From: Bacillota bacterium
Lineage (GTDB): Bacteria > Bacillota > Clostridia > Acetivibrionales > DTU013
Length of the DNA stretch: 64,000 nucleotides
Direction: 5' to 3'
NCBI GenBank assembly: GCA_023418915.1
Contig: JAEZYU010000038.1
Span: forward strand, 186,001-250,000
Shown here: positions 38,201 through 47,025 of the stretch, piece after piece
Numbering within the stretch: position 1 is the stretch's first letter
Layout of the letters: each line of letters starts with the position of its first letter
Made by a program: the position numbers and the translations under genes
The notes under the pieces: generated by a model
Seen by the model: only the letters and a program-made list of their open reading frames with translations
The model's database searches: none
What the model was told of the DNA's origin: nothing

Positions 38201-39897
38201 AAGAAATTGTTAACCTGAAAGGCTTCGCGAGAATAATGAACTTCATGAGGCCCAGAATGGGCGCATATCTTACAGGCTTGATATTCAGCAGCTCCTTCAA
38301 TACAGCTGCAAATATGCTGATGGCGTTTGTCTTAAAGGATCTGGTCGATGCAGCAGCCGGTAAAAATCTACAGCTTTTATACAGTGCACTGATTCTGGCT
38401 GTAATTATCACTGTGATGCTTTGTATGGGCTATCCCATATTTGAGTATATTTATCAAGGCAGCATCAGGAAGACCATTGCCGATCTCCGTTTGAAACTGT
38501 TTTCAAATATTGAGACGATATCTTACGGCCATATTGAAAACATTCATTCTGGAGAAGTCATTTCCCGAATGAATAATGATTTGGACCTTCTTGAAAAATC
38601 CTATGCAGATGATCTGCGAAATGTAATCTCTGTTGTTTTAGCCGGAATTGGATCCATTATATTGATGTTTACACTGGATTGGAAAATTTCGTCGATACTT
38701 CTTGCTTTCGGTGCAGTAACATTGATCGTCAACCGCCTTTTTGCAATTCCGATCAGAAATATCGGCAAAAGGATTCAAGAGAAAGTAGCTATCATCACCA
38801 CAATCATGACAGATATGTTTTCAGGACTTCAGACAGTGAAAATACTGAATTTGAAAAGGATCCTTATGAAGAGACATGAATCGGAGAATACAGATTTAGC
38901 CAAGGATACTATTAAAAAAGCTGGTATCACCGCTTTGCTCGATGGTGCAAACTTTCTGATGGAATGGTTCAATTTCGGCGGCTGTATTGTGATCGGTTCA
39001 ATCATGGTAATATCTGGCCAGACGACCTTTGGAAAGCTAATTGCCATAGTTCAGCTGCTGAACGGGGTTACTAACATGTTCAGCATGCTGGGAAACTATA
39101 TTTCACAGCTTCAGATATCGCTGGTCGGGGCCGAAAGGGTCTTTGAACTCATGGACAAGGAACAGGAACCAGAGCGTTACAGTCTGCCTGATACAGATAT
39201 AACAATAAAACATAATGCTGAAATTGTTTTTAGCAATGTTTCCTTCTCATACGAAAATGGTATAAAGGCACTGGATGATATCAGCTTCTGTATTCAAAAA
39301 GGCAGTACTGCAGCTCTGGTTGGGGCCAGCGGCAGCGGTAAGAGCACGATCATGAAAATGCTGCTGGGGTTTTATTGCCCACAAGGCGGAAACATAGCTG
39401 TCTCAGGCAAAGAGCTTAAGGAATACCCTCTTGACCTGCTCCGAAATTTGATGGCATATGTCCCTCAGGACAGCTACCTATTCAATATTTCGATCAAAGA
39501 AAATATCCGTTATGGCAAGCCGGATGCGACCGATGATGAAATCATCCAGGCTGCAAAAATGGCCTTTGCTCATGAATTTATAATGGAGCAGCCAGACGGG
39601 TACGAAACCCTCGTCGGCGAAAGAGGACAAAGCCTGTCTGGCGGGCAGAAGCAAAGGATCGCAATTGCAAGGGCATTTTTAAAAGATGCACCCATCCTGC
39701 TCCTTGATGAGGCTACAAGCTCATTGGACTCAAAATCCGAAGAGCTGGTGAAGGAAGCGCTGACGAAGCTTATGATGGGCAGGACTACAATAACCATAGC
39801 TCACAGATTATCCACCATCGCCAATGCAGATGTGATTTTTGAAGTGGATCAGGGAAAGCTGGTTGAAAAGCCCTTCGCAGCTTCGCTTTTGGGTTGA
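38197..39897 (+). CDS. ABC exporter half-transporter (second of the pair)
   Basis: 566 residues, with the same layout as its neighbour: membrane domain about 1-320, then Walker A GASGSGKST, Q-loop YVPQDSYLFN, signature LSGGQKQRIA, Walker B ILLLDEATSSLD and H-loop IAHRLS. Both partners keep consensus signatures and catalytic glutamates, so neither ATP site looks degenerate. GGGAGG lies before the ATG inside the end of the first gene. The substrate is unknown. Confidence 0.92.
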   Translation: MKEIVNLKGFARIMNFMRPRMGAYLTGLIFSSSFNTAANMLMAFVLKDLVDAAAGKNLQLLYSALILAVIITVMLCMGYPIFEYIYQGSIRKTIADLRLKLFSNIETISYGHIENIHSGEVISRMNNDLDLLEKSYADDLRNVISVVLAGIGSIILMFTLDWKISSILLAFGAVTLIVNRLFAIPIRNIGKRIQEKVAIITTIMTDMFSGLQTVKILNLKRILMKRHESENTDLAKDTIKKAGITALLDGANFLMEWFNFGGCIVIGSIMVISGQTTFGKLIAIVQLLNGVTNMFSMLGNYISQLQISLVGAERVFELMDKEQEPERYSLPDTDITIKHNAEIVFSNVSFSYENGIKALDDISFCIQKGSTAALVGASGSGKSTIMKMLLGFYCPQGGNIAVSGKELKEYPLDLLRNLMAYVPQDSYLFNISIKENIRYGKPDATDDEIIQAAKMAFAHEFIMEQPDGYETLVGERGQSLSGGQKQRIAIARAFLKDAPILLLDEATSSLDSKSEELVKEALTKLMMGRTTITIAHRLSTIANADVIFEVDQGKLVEKPFAASLLG

Positions 39898-39968
39898 TAT
39901 GCCTGCCTCAGAAAGCTAACGCATTTGTATACCCGTCACCATGCGTTTTAGCCTGAAGTAGATTAATA

Positions 39969-39997
39969 GGATAGTCAGGTCTACGACCTCACTATCC
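39969..39997. terminator. hairpin between convergent genes
   Basis: GGATAGT-CA-GGTC-TAC-GACC-TC-ACTATCC: 7 and 4 bp stems with one internal mismatch. It overlaps the stop of the minus-strand gene at 39992. It probably serves the exporter operon and perhaps both directions, though the T-run is short. Confidence 0.5.
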
Positions 39998-40888
39998 TTC
40001 AACTACTTTATATCCACTGCAGGATACAATCAAAGCCTGGTAATCAGTTAAGGGGATGTGCGGCAATGGCAGATCTGTTCTTGCCTCTGTATTGTCCCGG
40101 CAATGAACGGAGAGATACGCATTGATCAGGCACAGTCCCGATTTGCTTTTGTCGTACGGATCCTCTATACCAGGAGATGCAATGATACTTCCCGCACTTA
40201 CACCGACATACACCCTGTTTTTGTGAACCAACTTTTTTATAATAATGTCAAAGCCGGTTTCTTTGATCCGCCGAAGCAAGTGACCGGTATCCCCGCCGGT
40301 GAAGTAAATTACATCGAATGTCATCGCCTCATCTTCGGTCAAGCTCCCGTCAATATCATGAACTGTTATGTTCTCAGGCAGGATACCGATATGTATCAAC
40401 TCACTCCTGCATTTCTCAGCCATCTTCCTTGCCTCATCATCAATGGCTGCAGTTGGGATAAAGAGTACCTTGGTTTTTCTTTCAGGCTTTTTAAGCATTT
40501 TGCGGAAACAATCCACAATATTCATCTTCTGTGTCCCGTTCATATCCTCAAATCCGGCTGACGTAAGCAGCACATTGCTCCAAGCCTGCTTCCCGCTTTC
40601 GGCTGCCCAGCGGCGGCAGACCTCTACCCTTGCGCCTTGCGGTTTATCACCATGCTCCGGGTCTAGATATGAATATGTGTGAAGCTTGTCACATGGAATA
40701 ATTTCACACTCACCACAGTGCATCAGTCCCTTTTCCTGACAGCATACCGCAATGGGACATTCGCCGTGAAACGGGTGTCCCATCGTTTCAATACAGCCTC
40801 CGCAGCCATGGGATTCCCTCCACTGGCATCCGGTACAGTGCAGTCCGCAGCACGAATCAACCATGCTCTTGATTACCTCATTATGCAT
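39992..40888 (-). CDS. fusion of a Cys-rich DUF3795-like domain and an S51-family peptidase (dipeptidase E type)
   Basis: 298 residues from the ATG at 40888 (GGGGGA upstream). Residues 1-100 carry about 14 cysteines (CCGLHCTGC, GCGGC, CPIAVCC, CGEC, C66, C91), matching DUF3795 proteins thought to bind metal. Residues about 138-298 are a class I glutamine amidotransferase-like peptidase of family S51, with VLFIPTAA, YFTGGDTGHLL, the nucleophile S231 in GVSAGS, and H262 in SVHCRDNTE. S51 enzymes cut Asp-containing dipeptides or cyanophycin-derived peptides. The joint is continuous and the combination is unusual. Confidence 0.82.
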   Translation of the reverse strand: MHNEVIKSMVDSCCGLHCTGCQWRESHGCGGCIETMGHPFHGECPIAVCCQEKGLMHCGECEIIPCDKLHTYSYLDPEHGDKPQGARVEVCRRWAAESGKQAWSNVLLTSAGFEDMNGTQKMNIVDCFRKMLKKPERKTKVLFIPTAAIDDEARKMAEKCRSELIHIGILPENITVHDIDGSLTEDEAMTFDVIYFTGGDTGHLLRRIKETGFDIIIKKLVHKNRVYVGVSAGSIIASPGIEDPYDKSKSGLCLINAYLSVHCRDNTEARTDLPLPHIPLTDYQALIVSCSGYKVVEG

Positions 40889-41104
40889 ATCAAAATCCCC
40901 CTGTTGTTTTTTTCTATCATACCAGACCAAACAGGACAACAGCTTGTCATGTTCCTTTTTCTGACGAAAATTATTATTTGTTCATTTATTGTGCCGGAAA
41001 CCATTGTTTGAATTTGAACTTTACCGGTAAATACTCATAGGTTCATTTACTTCAGAGGTGGGGACATATATCGCTTCGTTATAGTTCAGCATCATGTACT
41101 TTGT

Positions 41105-42010
41105 TCATTTATAGTTTCGATCGATATTCTCAGCGATCCTTTTTATCTCATCTGCAATATCGATAGGCTCAATAACTACAGCTTTATCCCCAAAGCTCAT
41201 CAGCCAGCTTATAATGTACTCTCTGTTAGTATATCCGATCTCCAGCCGCAGACCGCCTTCCTCCGTTTCATAAAAGCAATCCAGACCGTATGTTTCAATC
41301 AGCTGATATTTAACAGCTTTATCAAACACCGCAACCACTTTCTTGTCATCAGGCAGATGCGAGTTAAAATCCCGTCTCTCAGGTGGTATCTTACGCTGGG
41401 TATAGGTTTCATCGCACAGCATCAGATCCCAGAGCCTTGCAAGCTTAAACAGGCGCCAGTCCTGTCTTATCGTACAGAATCCGAATACATACCATGACAT
41501 CCACTGAAAAATAATAAAGTATGGCTCAATCCTGCGGCGTGTCTGGCCTTTTTCGTAGTAATAGTCAAATTCTATCATGGTTTTTTCCAGTATAGCCTGT
41601 TTTATAAGCTTGATTTTGGGCGCCAAACTGCCTTTATAATGAGATGCGAGATCAATGATGACAGGTTCATGTAATGAAACCACAGTATCTCTGTTAGCAG
41701 ATAGCTTATCCAGAGTCCTTTCGATCTGCGATTTTTCCGATACACTCCCGATTCCCTTGAGTGCTGCAACAATGCTGGAAAGCTCATCGGCCGTAAGAAT
41801 GCTTTTATCCAGCTTGTAGCCATCGGCTATCGAAATACCTCCACCTCCGCCCTGCTGTGTCACTATAGGTATTCCTGCCTGACAAAGCGTGTCGATATCC
41901 CGGCTGATAGTCCGGCGTGCAACCTCAAACTTCTCGGCAAGCTGAGGTGCCGTCATTCGGTTGTTATTCAAAAGGATCGTAAGAATACCGATCAGACGAT
42001 CAAGCTTCAT
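41105..42010 (-). CDS. YafY-type HTH-WYL transcriptional regulator
   Basis: 301 residues. An N-terminal winged helix (LIGILTILLNNNRMTAPQLAEKFEVARRTISRDIDTLCQAGIPIVTQQGG) is followed by a WYL domain (IIFQWMSWYVFGFCTIRQDWRLFKLARLWDL, about 165-200) and a C-terminal WCX extension. WYL domains sense nucleic acid or small ligands. GGGAGG lies 9 nt before the ATG at 42010. The array of 24-bp repeats begins 58 bp upstream, so it lies in the leader or promoter of this gene. Neither neighbour looks like an obvious target. Confidence 0.9.
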   Translation of the reverse strand: MKLDRLIGILTILLNNNRMTAPQLAEKFEVARRTISRDIDTLCQAGIPIVTQQGGGGGISIADGYKLDKSILTADELSSIVAALKGIGSVSEKSQIERTLDKLSANRDTVVSLHEPVIIDLASHYKGSLAPKIKLIKQAILEKTMIEFDYYYEKGQTRRRIEPYFIIFQWMSWYVFGFCTIRQDWRLFKLARLWDLMLCDETYTQRKIPPERRDFNSHLPDDKKVVAVFDKAVKYQLIETYGLDCFYETEEGGLRLEIGYTNREYIISWLMSFGDKAVVIEPIDIADEIKRIAENIDRNYK

Positions 42011-42153
42011 AATACTATGCCTCCCTTACCGCTCCATACAAGGCTCCATTGCTGCCCTAATAGTGGGCTGCGTTCGTTTCCATCGACTGCTGCGTTCGTT
42101 TCCATCGACTGAACTGCGTTCGTTTCCATCGACTGAACTGCGTTCGTTTCCAT
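42007..42153 (-). CDS. possible 48-residue leader peptide through the repeats
   Basis: A minus-strand frame begins at an ATG inside the fourth repeat, reads METNAVQS twice, then METNAAVDGNERS, and ends in a TGA overlapping the ATG of the WYL gene (42007-42010). Because the repeat unit is 24 bp, any stop-free frame stays open, so length is weak evidence. No ribosome site was found. The stop-start overlap is the only positive sign. Confidence 0.2.
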   Translation of the reverse strand: METNAVQSMETNAVQSMETNAAVDGNERSPLLGQQWSLVWSGKGGIVL

Positions 42154-42281
42154 CGACTGAACTGCGTTCGTTTCTATCGACTGAACTGCGTTCGTTTCTA
42201 TCGACTGAACTGCGTTCGTTTCTATCGACTGAACTGCGTTCGTTTCTATCGACTGAACTGCGTTCGTTTCTATCGACTGAA
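42068..42281. repeat. tandem array of nine 24-bp repeats
   Basis: Nine head-to-tail units, starting CTGCGTTCGTTTC and continuing (C/T)ATCGACTGAA. Unit 1 (42068-42089) lacks the final AA and is 22 bp. Units 2-4 have CATCGA. Units 5-9 (42162-42281) have TATCGA. No spacers separate them. Degenerate traces (GGCTGCTTCCATTCA, GGCTGCCTTCTTTCA) follow to about 42355. The block of C units beside the block of T units shows recent stepwise duplication. The remaining gap to 42813 contains the inverted-repeat element at 42564-42705 and no gene. Confidence 0.95.
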
Positions 42282-42563
42282 CTGCACTATCATATACATG
42301 CTGTCCTCATTCAGAGTAAGGCTGCTTCCATTCATACTCAGGCTGCCTTCTTTCAATACACTACTTAATAGTTTCAGTACGATAACTCTGTTTCGTTTCA
42401 TTAATTATACATCAATTACACAATTGATTTGTTCAATCATTTACCATATGCCTTCAGAATAAGTATAGCACAAGAACACGACACCTATATGTCATGTTCG
42501 AGAAATTCTATTCATAGGTCTATTCTATGGATTTTGCCTGTGTTCATGGGAAATAATTAGGAA

Positions 42564-42705
42564 TTGCTAAGTTTTTCAATTAATGGGAGCAATAGTGCTG
42601 CCAAAATGAGCATAATTCGTGTAAACTCCAACTTATGTAACGCTTTTTCACAAAAATCCATTCAATTTATCTGGAAATAATCCCATTAATTGAAATTCTT
42701 ATCAA
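42564..42705. repeat. 142-bp inverted-repeat element, possible MITE
   Basis: 25-bp termini match in inverse orientation with three mismatches. The left end is TTGCTAAG, then TTTTTCAATTAATGGGA (to 42588). The right end begins TCCCATTAATTGAAATTC at 42681 and ends TTATCAA at 42705. The 92-bp centre is AT-rich, non-coding and not self-complementary. No clear target duplication longer than AA is seen. It could be a small non-autonomous transposable element or a large RNA stem. Confidence 0.45.
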
Positions 42706-42813
42706 AATCAAAACACTATAGATTCCTTATCATAATAAGGTATGGATTTTCTTCATCCCGTCGATGGGCACTGATATTTCAGATTCTCCCCGCTTGATAA
42801 GAACATAATGCTT

Positions 42814-43839
42814 TCATCCCCTTAATCCCGCTATATACTGTCTCCAGATCTCAAAGAATATAAAGCTTCTTTCTTCATATTGCGGATTCAGACGCTTAAT
42901 CAGTCGGTCATATGATATAGCTGCTGCATAAAGTTTCCCAGCGATCATAGTGTGAGTATCGTCCTTACCAGCTATCATAGCCTGGGCATCATCCGTAACC
43001 CCAATCGAATCATGTGTATCATCCTTGCCAGTAATCACATCATGCACATAATCCTTGCTCATAATCGTATTATGGGTATCATCCGTGCCTGCGAACTGGC
43101 ATTCAGCCAGCACCTCTTTGTAATCCAATATCTCGCGATATCCATAGCGGTGAAAGTTTGTCCCATAATTGTTGTCCCGTTCAATCATCTGTGCAACCAA
43201 CGTTTCATTTATTTGTATATTTGCAAGATGATCTGCGATAAGGTAATCACCTCTTAAAAGCTTCGCAAGTGCCTGAATTTCAACAAACCAGAAGGAATCT
43301 GCCTTTTCAAGGTCCCATCTTGTATGGTATTTACCCTCCTCCTTGATCTCTGTATATGCATCATGTGGAATGTAAATCGGCGCTGTATCGTCTATCGTTA
43401 AGTAAATGCCAATATCAAGCCGGATTCCGTTTTTCATAATTATTCTGAACAACCGGCATAAGCCCCCGCCATTTGATAAAGCAATTCCAAGGCAGTTTTC
43501 TCTTGTCAGGCCTATCCTTTCCGGGGTTAATAAGTACCTCGGATTGATGTGATTCCCGGGATTATTGTGTATCCCGCAGTCGCTGTGATACCTAGTGTTA
43601 TTGTGATACCCGTACACGTTTCCGGCATCCTCTGGATTCAAATCAACATGGACCTCAATATCAATATCGCTCAAAATATCATGGTAGCATTCATCAACAC
43701 TCTTAAGGATCATTTCGGTTACATCCGGCGAGACAATTTCTATCCCTTTGATTTTGACCGTTTTCACTTCCGGTAATTGAAACACTCTGTTCAATAAGCT
43801 TGTTAGTTCCTTCACCATCGATGCTTTGTTTATGTCCAT
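42814..43839 (-). CDS. nucleotidyltransferase-like protein (DUF4037-type) with internal repeat insertions
   Basis: 341 residues. The pattern SDIDIEVHV (about 57-65) and a following RLDIGIYL resemble the acidic metal site of minimal nucleotidyltransferases. HTRWDLEKADSFWFVEIQALAKLLRGDYLIADHLANIQINETLVAQMIERDNNYGTNFHRYG resembles their C-terminal helical part. Two stretches look inserted: a His/Asn/Tyr-rich piece at about 75-101, and five 10-residue repeats at 251-300. GGAGG precedes the ATG. Substrate unknown; relatives are annotated as aminoglycoside-type or uncharacterised nucleotidyltransferases. It is followed in the genome by the APH-kinase fusion on the same strand (56 bp away). Confidence 0.65.
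   Translation of the reverse strand: MDINKASMVKELTSLLNRVFQLPEVKTVKIKGIEIVSPDVTEMILKSVDECYHDILSDIDIEVHVDLNPEDAGNVYGYHNNTRYHSDCGIHNNPGNHINPRYLLTPERIGLTRENCLGIALSNGGGLCRLFRIIMKNGIRLDIGIYLTIDDTAPIYIPHDAYTEIKEEGKYHTRWDLEKADSFWFVEIQALAKLLRGDYLIADHLANIQINETLVAQMIERDNNYGTNFHRYGYREILDYKEVLAECQFAGTDDTHNTIMSKDYVHDVITGKDDTHDSIGVTDDAQAMIAGKDDTHTMIAGKLYAAAISYDRLIKRLNPQYEERSFIFFEIWRQYIAGLRG
42940..43089 (-). repeat. five in-frame 30-bp tandem repeats within the nucleotidyltransferase
   Basis: The decapeptides read GTDDTHNTIM, SKDYVHDVIT, GKDDTHDSIG, VTDDAQAMIA and GKDDTHTMIA, followed by GK. The DNA shares ATCATCC(T/G)TGCC-type cores every 30 bp. The unit length keeps the frame. The repeats are diverged, so older than the 24-bp array. 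Confidence 0.85.
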
Positions 43840-43895
43840 GAAACCTCCTTAATAATTGAGCAATTTTTAGAGCAAACATTTCCATACTACTCAAG

Positions 43896-45659
43896 CTACC
43901 AACATCTATCAGCTGCTTTAGCCCTGTTCCACTCCACTATTAACTGCCGTATTGATTGCTGACGCTGGTTGCGTTCATTACTGACGGCTTTGAGAGCAAC
44001 CTGATATAATCCCTCGCCAAGCTGCCACTTATCAAGTGTCCTGTCATAACCACAAAACAGCGCAAAGGCTGTTGCTCCCAATAGATACACATTAGTCACC
44101 TCGTCAATCTGAGCACCAAGTTCAAATTCCTCCGGCGACATAAACCGCGAGCTTCCCCACATTCTCCCCATGCTATTGGTATAGGGCATCTTTGAATAGA
44201 AATCAATGTCACATATATAAGTTTTCTTTGCTGCAAAATCGTACATAATACTGCCATCATAAAAATCAATTGCAACGTAACCGCTATCACTAACGTGAGC
44301 GTGGAAGGACAGTATGTCATCAAACACTTCAAGCCGAGCGCTGTACGGCAACTGGAGGAATTTTTCCCTTGACAGAGGATACTGTCTGCCCATACATTCA
44401 CCTTCTGCCCATTCAAAGATAACTGCAAAACCTCCCCCAACCTCTTCAGCGTTGATTAGCTTGATCAGGTTAGGGTGAGCCAATTCCTGATACACAGGCA
44501 CAGTAGCCTTCAGCCTTTTTACAGCATCTTCGGGCGTTCCTGAGTATCGCTCTGTCGGAGCTCCTGCAAATTTGACAAAATACCTTATCTTTCCATTTTT
44601 TGTCATGTTAACACATTGCCCGATTGTTTCTTGTTCCACCCCAAAGCAGATATTGCCGGAATCCTGATCATCATACACCTTGAAAACTTCACCGTACTTC
44701 CTGATAAACGACATATCAAACGGTTCCTTCAGCTTATAAGGTACATTATCTATATACTGAATATAGAAGCTTTCCAGATACCAGGATGGTACAGGATTAT
44801 TCATATCGTCGAACCACGAGAGTACATCCCTTGCCTGGCCTTTCATAGTGGCAAGCTCTTTTTCGCCAAATGGGGCAGCCCAGTAAATCGACGAAAGAGT
44901 ATTACTCGCAATATATAAAGCCATCAGCCTGAAAAACTCTATCGGCGGTCTGCCTCCAAAATAACCATTGAGCTGTCCCGTTGCAAAATACGGGCTGGCA
45001 GCAGCGCTCCACACAATGCGGTTGAATTCCTCCCATGGATCTCCAAAGTCAAAACGATTGAAATCAATTATGGAAAGCGTATGATCCGCTGAAATTATCA
45101 TATTGCCCACATGATAATCTCCATGCTGACAGCACTGCGGCCTTCCAGAAAGCAGATGACGATTATTTTCAATATAGTCAATAATTTTGTCATCGCCGTC
45201 GAATTTGATACCGCAAGCCCTATACTTTTCTATTTTACCGCTTGTTTTTCGGCTAAATTGAACATCCCACTCCTCCTGTCCTTCAGGTGCAGGGATAGAA
45301 TGAATCTGCCTTAGTATTTCACCCGACTTTATACCGAGAACATATTGCTCGGTTTCTGTCAAAAGAGGCAGGATAGCCTCGGCATCATCGCCGTCACACC
45401 ATGTAAGCAGTGAGTATACACTTTTTCCGTTATCACAGATGCCAAAAGCCACAGGCTGCGACGTGGGAACATCCATTGCAGCTACCTGCTGCAGCAGCTC
45501 GTATTCAGTCTTTTTTCTTTCATATTCTGATATATCTGCAATTCGAAGCAACAATTTTCTTCCATCTGTAGTTTCAATGCAGTACTTTATATCATTTGAC
45601 CATCCCTTATTGACAGGTTTGATTTTTGCAAAGGTATTATAGTGTTTTATGTCCTGCAC
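43896..45659 (-). CDS. fusion of an APH-type phosphotransferase and a Ser/Thr-kinase-like domain
   Basis: 587 residues. The first half (about 1-300) is an aminoglycoside-phosphotransferase fold with catalytic HGDYHVGN (about 175-182) and metal-binding IIDFNRFDFGDP. The second half (about 308-587) is a protein-kinase-like fold, with YGEVFKVYDDQDSG, YFVKFAGAPTERY (likely ATP lysine), the catalytic-loop equivalent AIDFYDGSIMYD and CDIDFY in place of DFG. The join VPYKLKEPFD-MSFIRKYG keeps a Met preceded by AAGGA, as if two separate genes had merged. The start is GTG at 45659 with AAGGA upstream. Substrates are unknown; small-molecule phosphorylation is inferred for the first domain. Confidence 0.82.
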   Translation of the reverse strand: MQDIKHYNTFAKIKPVNKGWSNDIKYCIETTDGRKLLLRIADISEYERKKTEYELLQQVAAMDVPTSQPVAFGICDNGKSVYSLLTWCDGDDAEAILPLLTETEQYVLGIKSGEILRQIHSIPAPEGQEEWDVQFSRKTSGKIEKYRACGIKFDGDDKIIDYIENNRHLLSGRPQCCQHGDYHVGNMIISADHTLSIIDFNRFDFGDPWEEFNRIVWSAAASPYFATGQLNGYFGGRPPIEFFRLMALYIASNTLSSIYWAAPFGEKELATMKGQARDVLSWFDDMNNPVPSWYLESFYIQYIDNVPYKLKEPFDMSFIRKYGEVFKVYDDQDSGNICFGVEQETIGQCVNMTKNGKIRYFVKFAGAPTERYSGTPEDAVKRLKATVPVYQELAHPNLIKLINAEEVGGGFAVIFEWAEGECMGRQYPLSREKFLQLPYSARLEVFDDILSFHAHVSDSGYVAIDFYDGSIMYDFAAKKTYICDIDFYSKMPYTNSMGRMWGSSRFMSPEEFELGAQIDEVTNVYLLGATAFALFCGYDRTLDKWQLGEGLYQVALKAVSNERNQRQQSIRQLIVEWNRAKAADRCW

Positions 45660-45692
45660 TTCTCACCATCCTTATAATCATTCGCCTCCTTG

Positions 45693-46250
45693 TTATCGAA
45701 CCCAGCTGGGAATCCATTGTTCAAAATAAACGCCTATTTTGCGGACCTCGCTCATTACCTTCCTGATACCGCCCTCATCCAGATACCACGAATCTCTCGC
45801 GACTCCGTACTTATCGGCAACAGGACAGATATAGAATGTGAAATCCGGTGGAAACACGGTTTGATAAGTTAACAATGCTCTTCTTGAATGGTATGCCTTA
45901 CAGACTATAATGGCACTTTTCATGGCATTATCAAAGCTTTGTATCATTTTATACGACAACCTGGCATTGTCAAAGGTGTGTTGTGCCTTATCCTCTTTGA
46001 GTATCCTGTCTTCGGGTACTCCAAGGCTAATTACCGTTTTCTTCAAAAATTCCCATTCAGATCCGAAGTCCGTCAGTTTGGGGTTGGCTCCGCCGCTTGG
46101 CAGTATGTATGGCGCATATTCCTTTAAGTATAATTCTGCAGCTTTCTCAGCCATCTGAGGATGACTTCCTCCGGGGATCAGTATTATATCTGCCTTTTTA
46201 ATCTCCGTTTCAACGAAAATAAAGTCACTTATACAATCAAATGGATACAT
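45693..46250 (-). CDS. YdcF/SanA-like DUF218 protein
   Basis: 185 residues from the ATG at 46250 with GCGGAGA upstream. DUF218 features are the start strand ADIILIPGGSHPQMAEKAAELY, then ILPSGGANPK, EDKAQHTFDNARLSYKMI (Glu/Asn contact) and VCKAYHSRRALLTYQTVFP. Family members occur with or without a membrane anchor; none is seen here, so it should be cytosolic. Relatives bind S-adenosylmethionine or take part in envelope-related processes, but the role is uncertain. It lies 33 bp upstream of the APH-kinase fusion in the same orientation and is probably cotranscribed. Confidence 0.85.
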   Translation of the reverse strand: MYPFDCISDFIFVETEIKKADIILIPGGSHPQMAEKAAELYLKEYAPYILPSGGANPKLTDFGSEWEFLKKTVISLGVPEDRILKEDKAQHTFDNARLSYKMIQSFDNAMKSAIIVCKAYHSRRALLTYQTVFPPDFTFYICPVADKYGVARDSWYLDEGGIRKVMSEVRKIGVYFEQWIPSWVR

Positions 46251-46447
46251 CCTGTCTCCGCCCTCCATGATCACACCTTTGTTGATTCATATTCCGCTTT
46301 TGTCATTGTCAGTGTACTGTGTATATGTATTCATTTCTTTGTCTTTCATAATGTAAAATAAAGCATCCTTATCCTCTTTCTCAAAAGGCCTTATCAGTAG
46401 GTACTTTGTTTCCAGCCTGATATTCATGTTAATCATTTTGACTAATG

Positions 46448-46828
46448 TTATTCCCTCCAGTCAAACGGAAGCAGCTCCTTAAGCCGGACGCTGGTATTCT
46501 CATCTACCATTACTTCCGCTTCCGCGTTTTCATCAGCCAGTTGACTCATGAACTCCCTGCATCTGCCGCATGGAGGCATTATGTTCCCCTCGCAGCCGAC
46601 AGCTATAACTTTTTTTATAATATGTTCGCCAGCGGTTACCATAGCTGCGGCTGCAGCATGCTCTGCGCAAAACCCCATCGAACAGGCCGTGTCGATACAT
46701 ACACCCACATACACATTGCCTGTATCCGTCAGTATCGCAGCGCCTACTCCTCCAGACTCGGCATCTTCCGACAACTTTATCGGTCTGGCCACATCCCTGG
46801 CCTTTTCATATAGCTCCTTGAAATCCAT
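46448..46828 (-). CDS. cdd: cytidine deaminase family protein
   Basis: 126 residues from the ATG at 46828, 9 nt after GGGAG and close to the 130 of bacterial CDAs. Zinc ligands are C54 (FCAEHAAAA, with catalytic E56) and C87/C90 (PPCGRC). It deaminates cytidine or deoxycytidine in pyrimidine salvage, or a related blasticidin-type substrate. The frame is open back to 47029 with 67 more codons that do not resemble CDA. They lack a ribosome site and are left out. The gene follows blaR1 on the same strand. Confidence 0.87.
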   Translation of the reverse strand: MDFKELYEKARDVARPIKLSEDAESGGVGAAILTDTGNVYVGVCIDTACSMGFCAEHAAAAAMVTAGEHIIKKVIAVGCEGNIMPPCGRCREFMSQLADENAEAEVMVDENTSVRLKELLPFDWRE

Positions 46829-47025
46829 ACGTTTCATCTCCCTGAAAGGTTTTCCTTTATTTATCGGTACATAACGCTGCATATCTGTCCGGAATTCTAC
46901 ACGAGCCAGTTGAGCATATTTGGCAATAAATTCGCCCTTCGCTTGAGGATATCCATCTCGATCGCAAGTATATTTTACGTGAACGTATTGCCGGTTAACC
47001 AAATGTTGATTATTCGAAATACACA

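Noticed and set aside
42068..42281. CRISPR array
   Set aside because: The 24-bp units are directly head to tail with no spacers, and no cas genes are present. It is a minisatellite.
41961..42368. Plus-strand frame with LRSFPSTE octapeptide repeats as a gene
   Set aside because: It runs antisense over the WYL gene start and is open only because 24 is a multiple of 3. No ribosome site.
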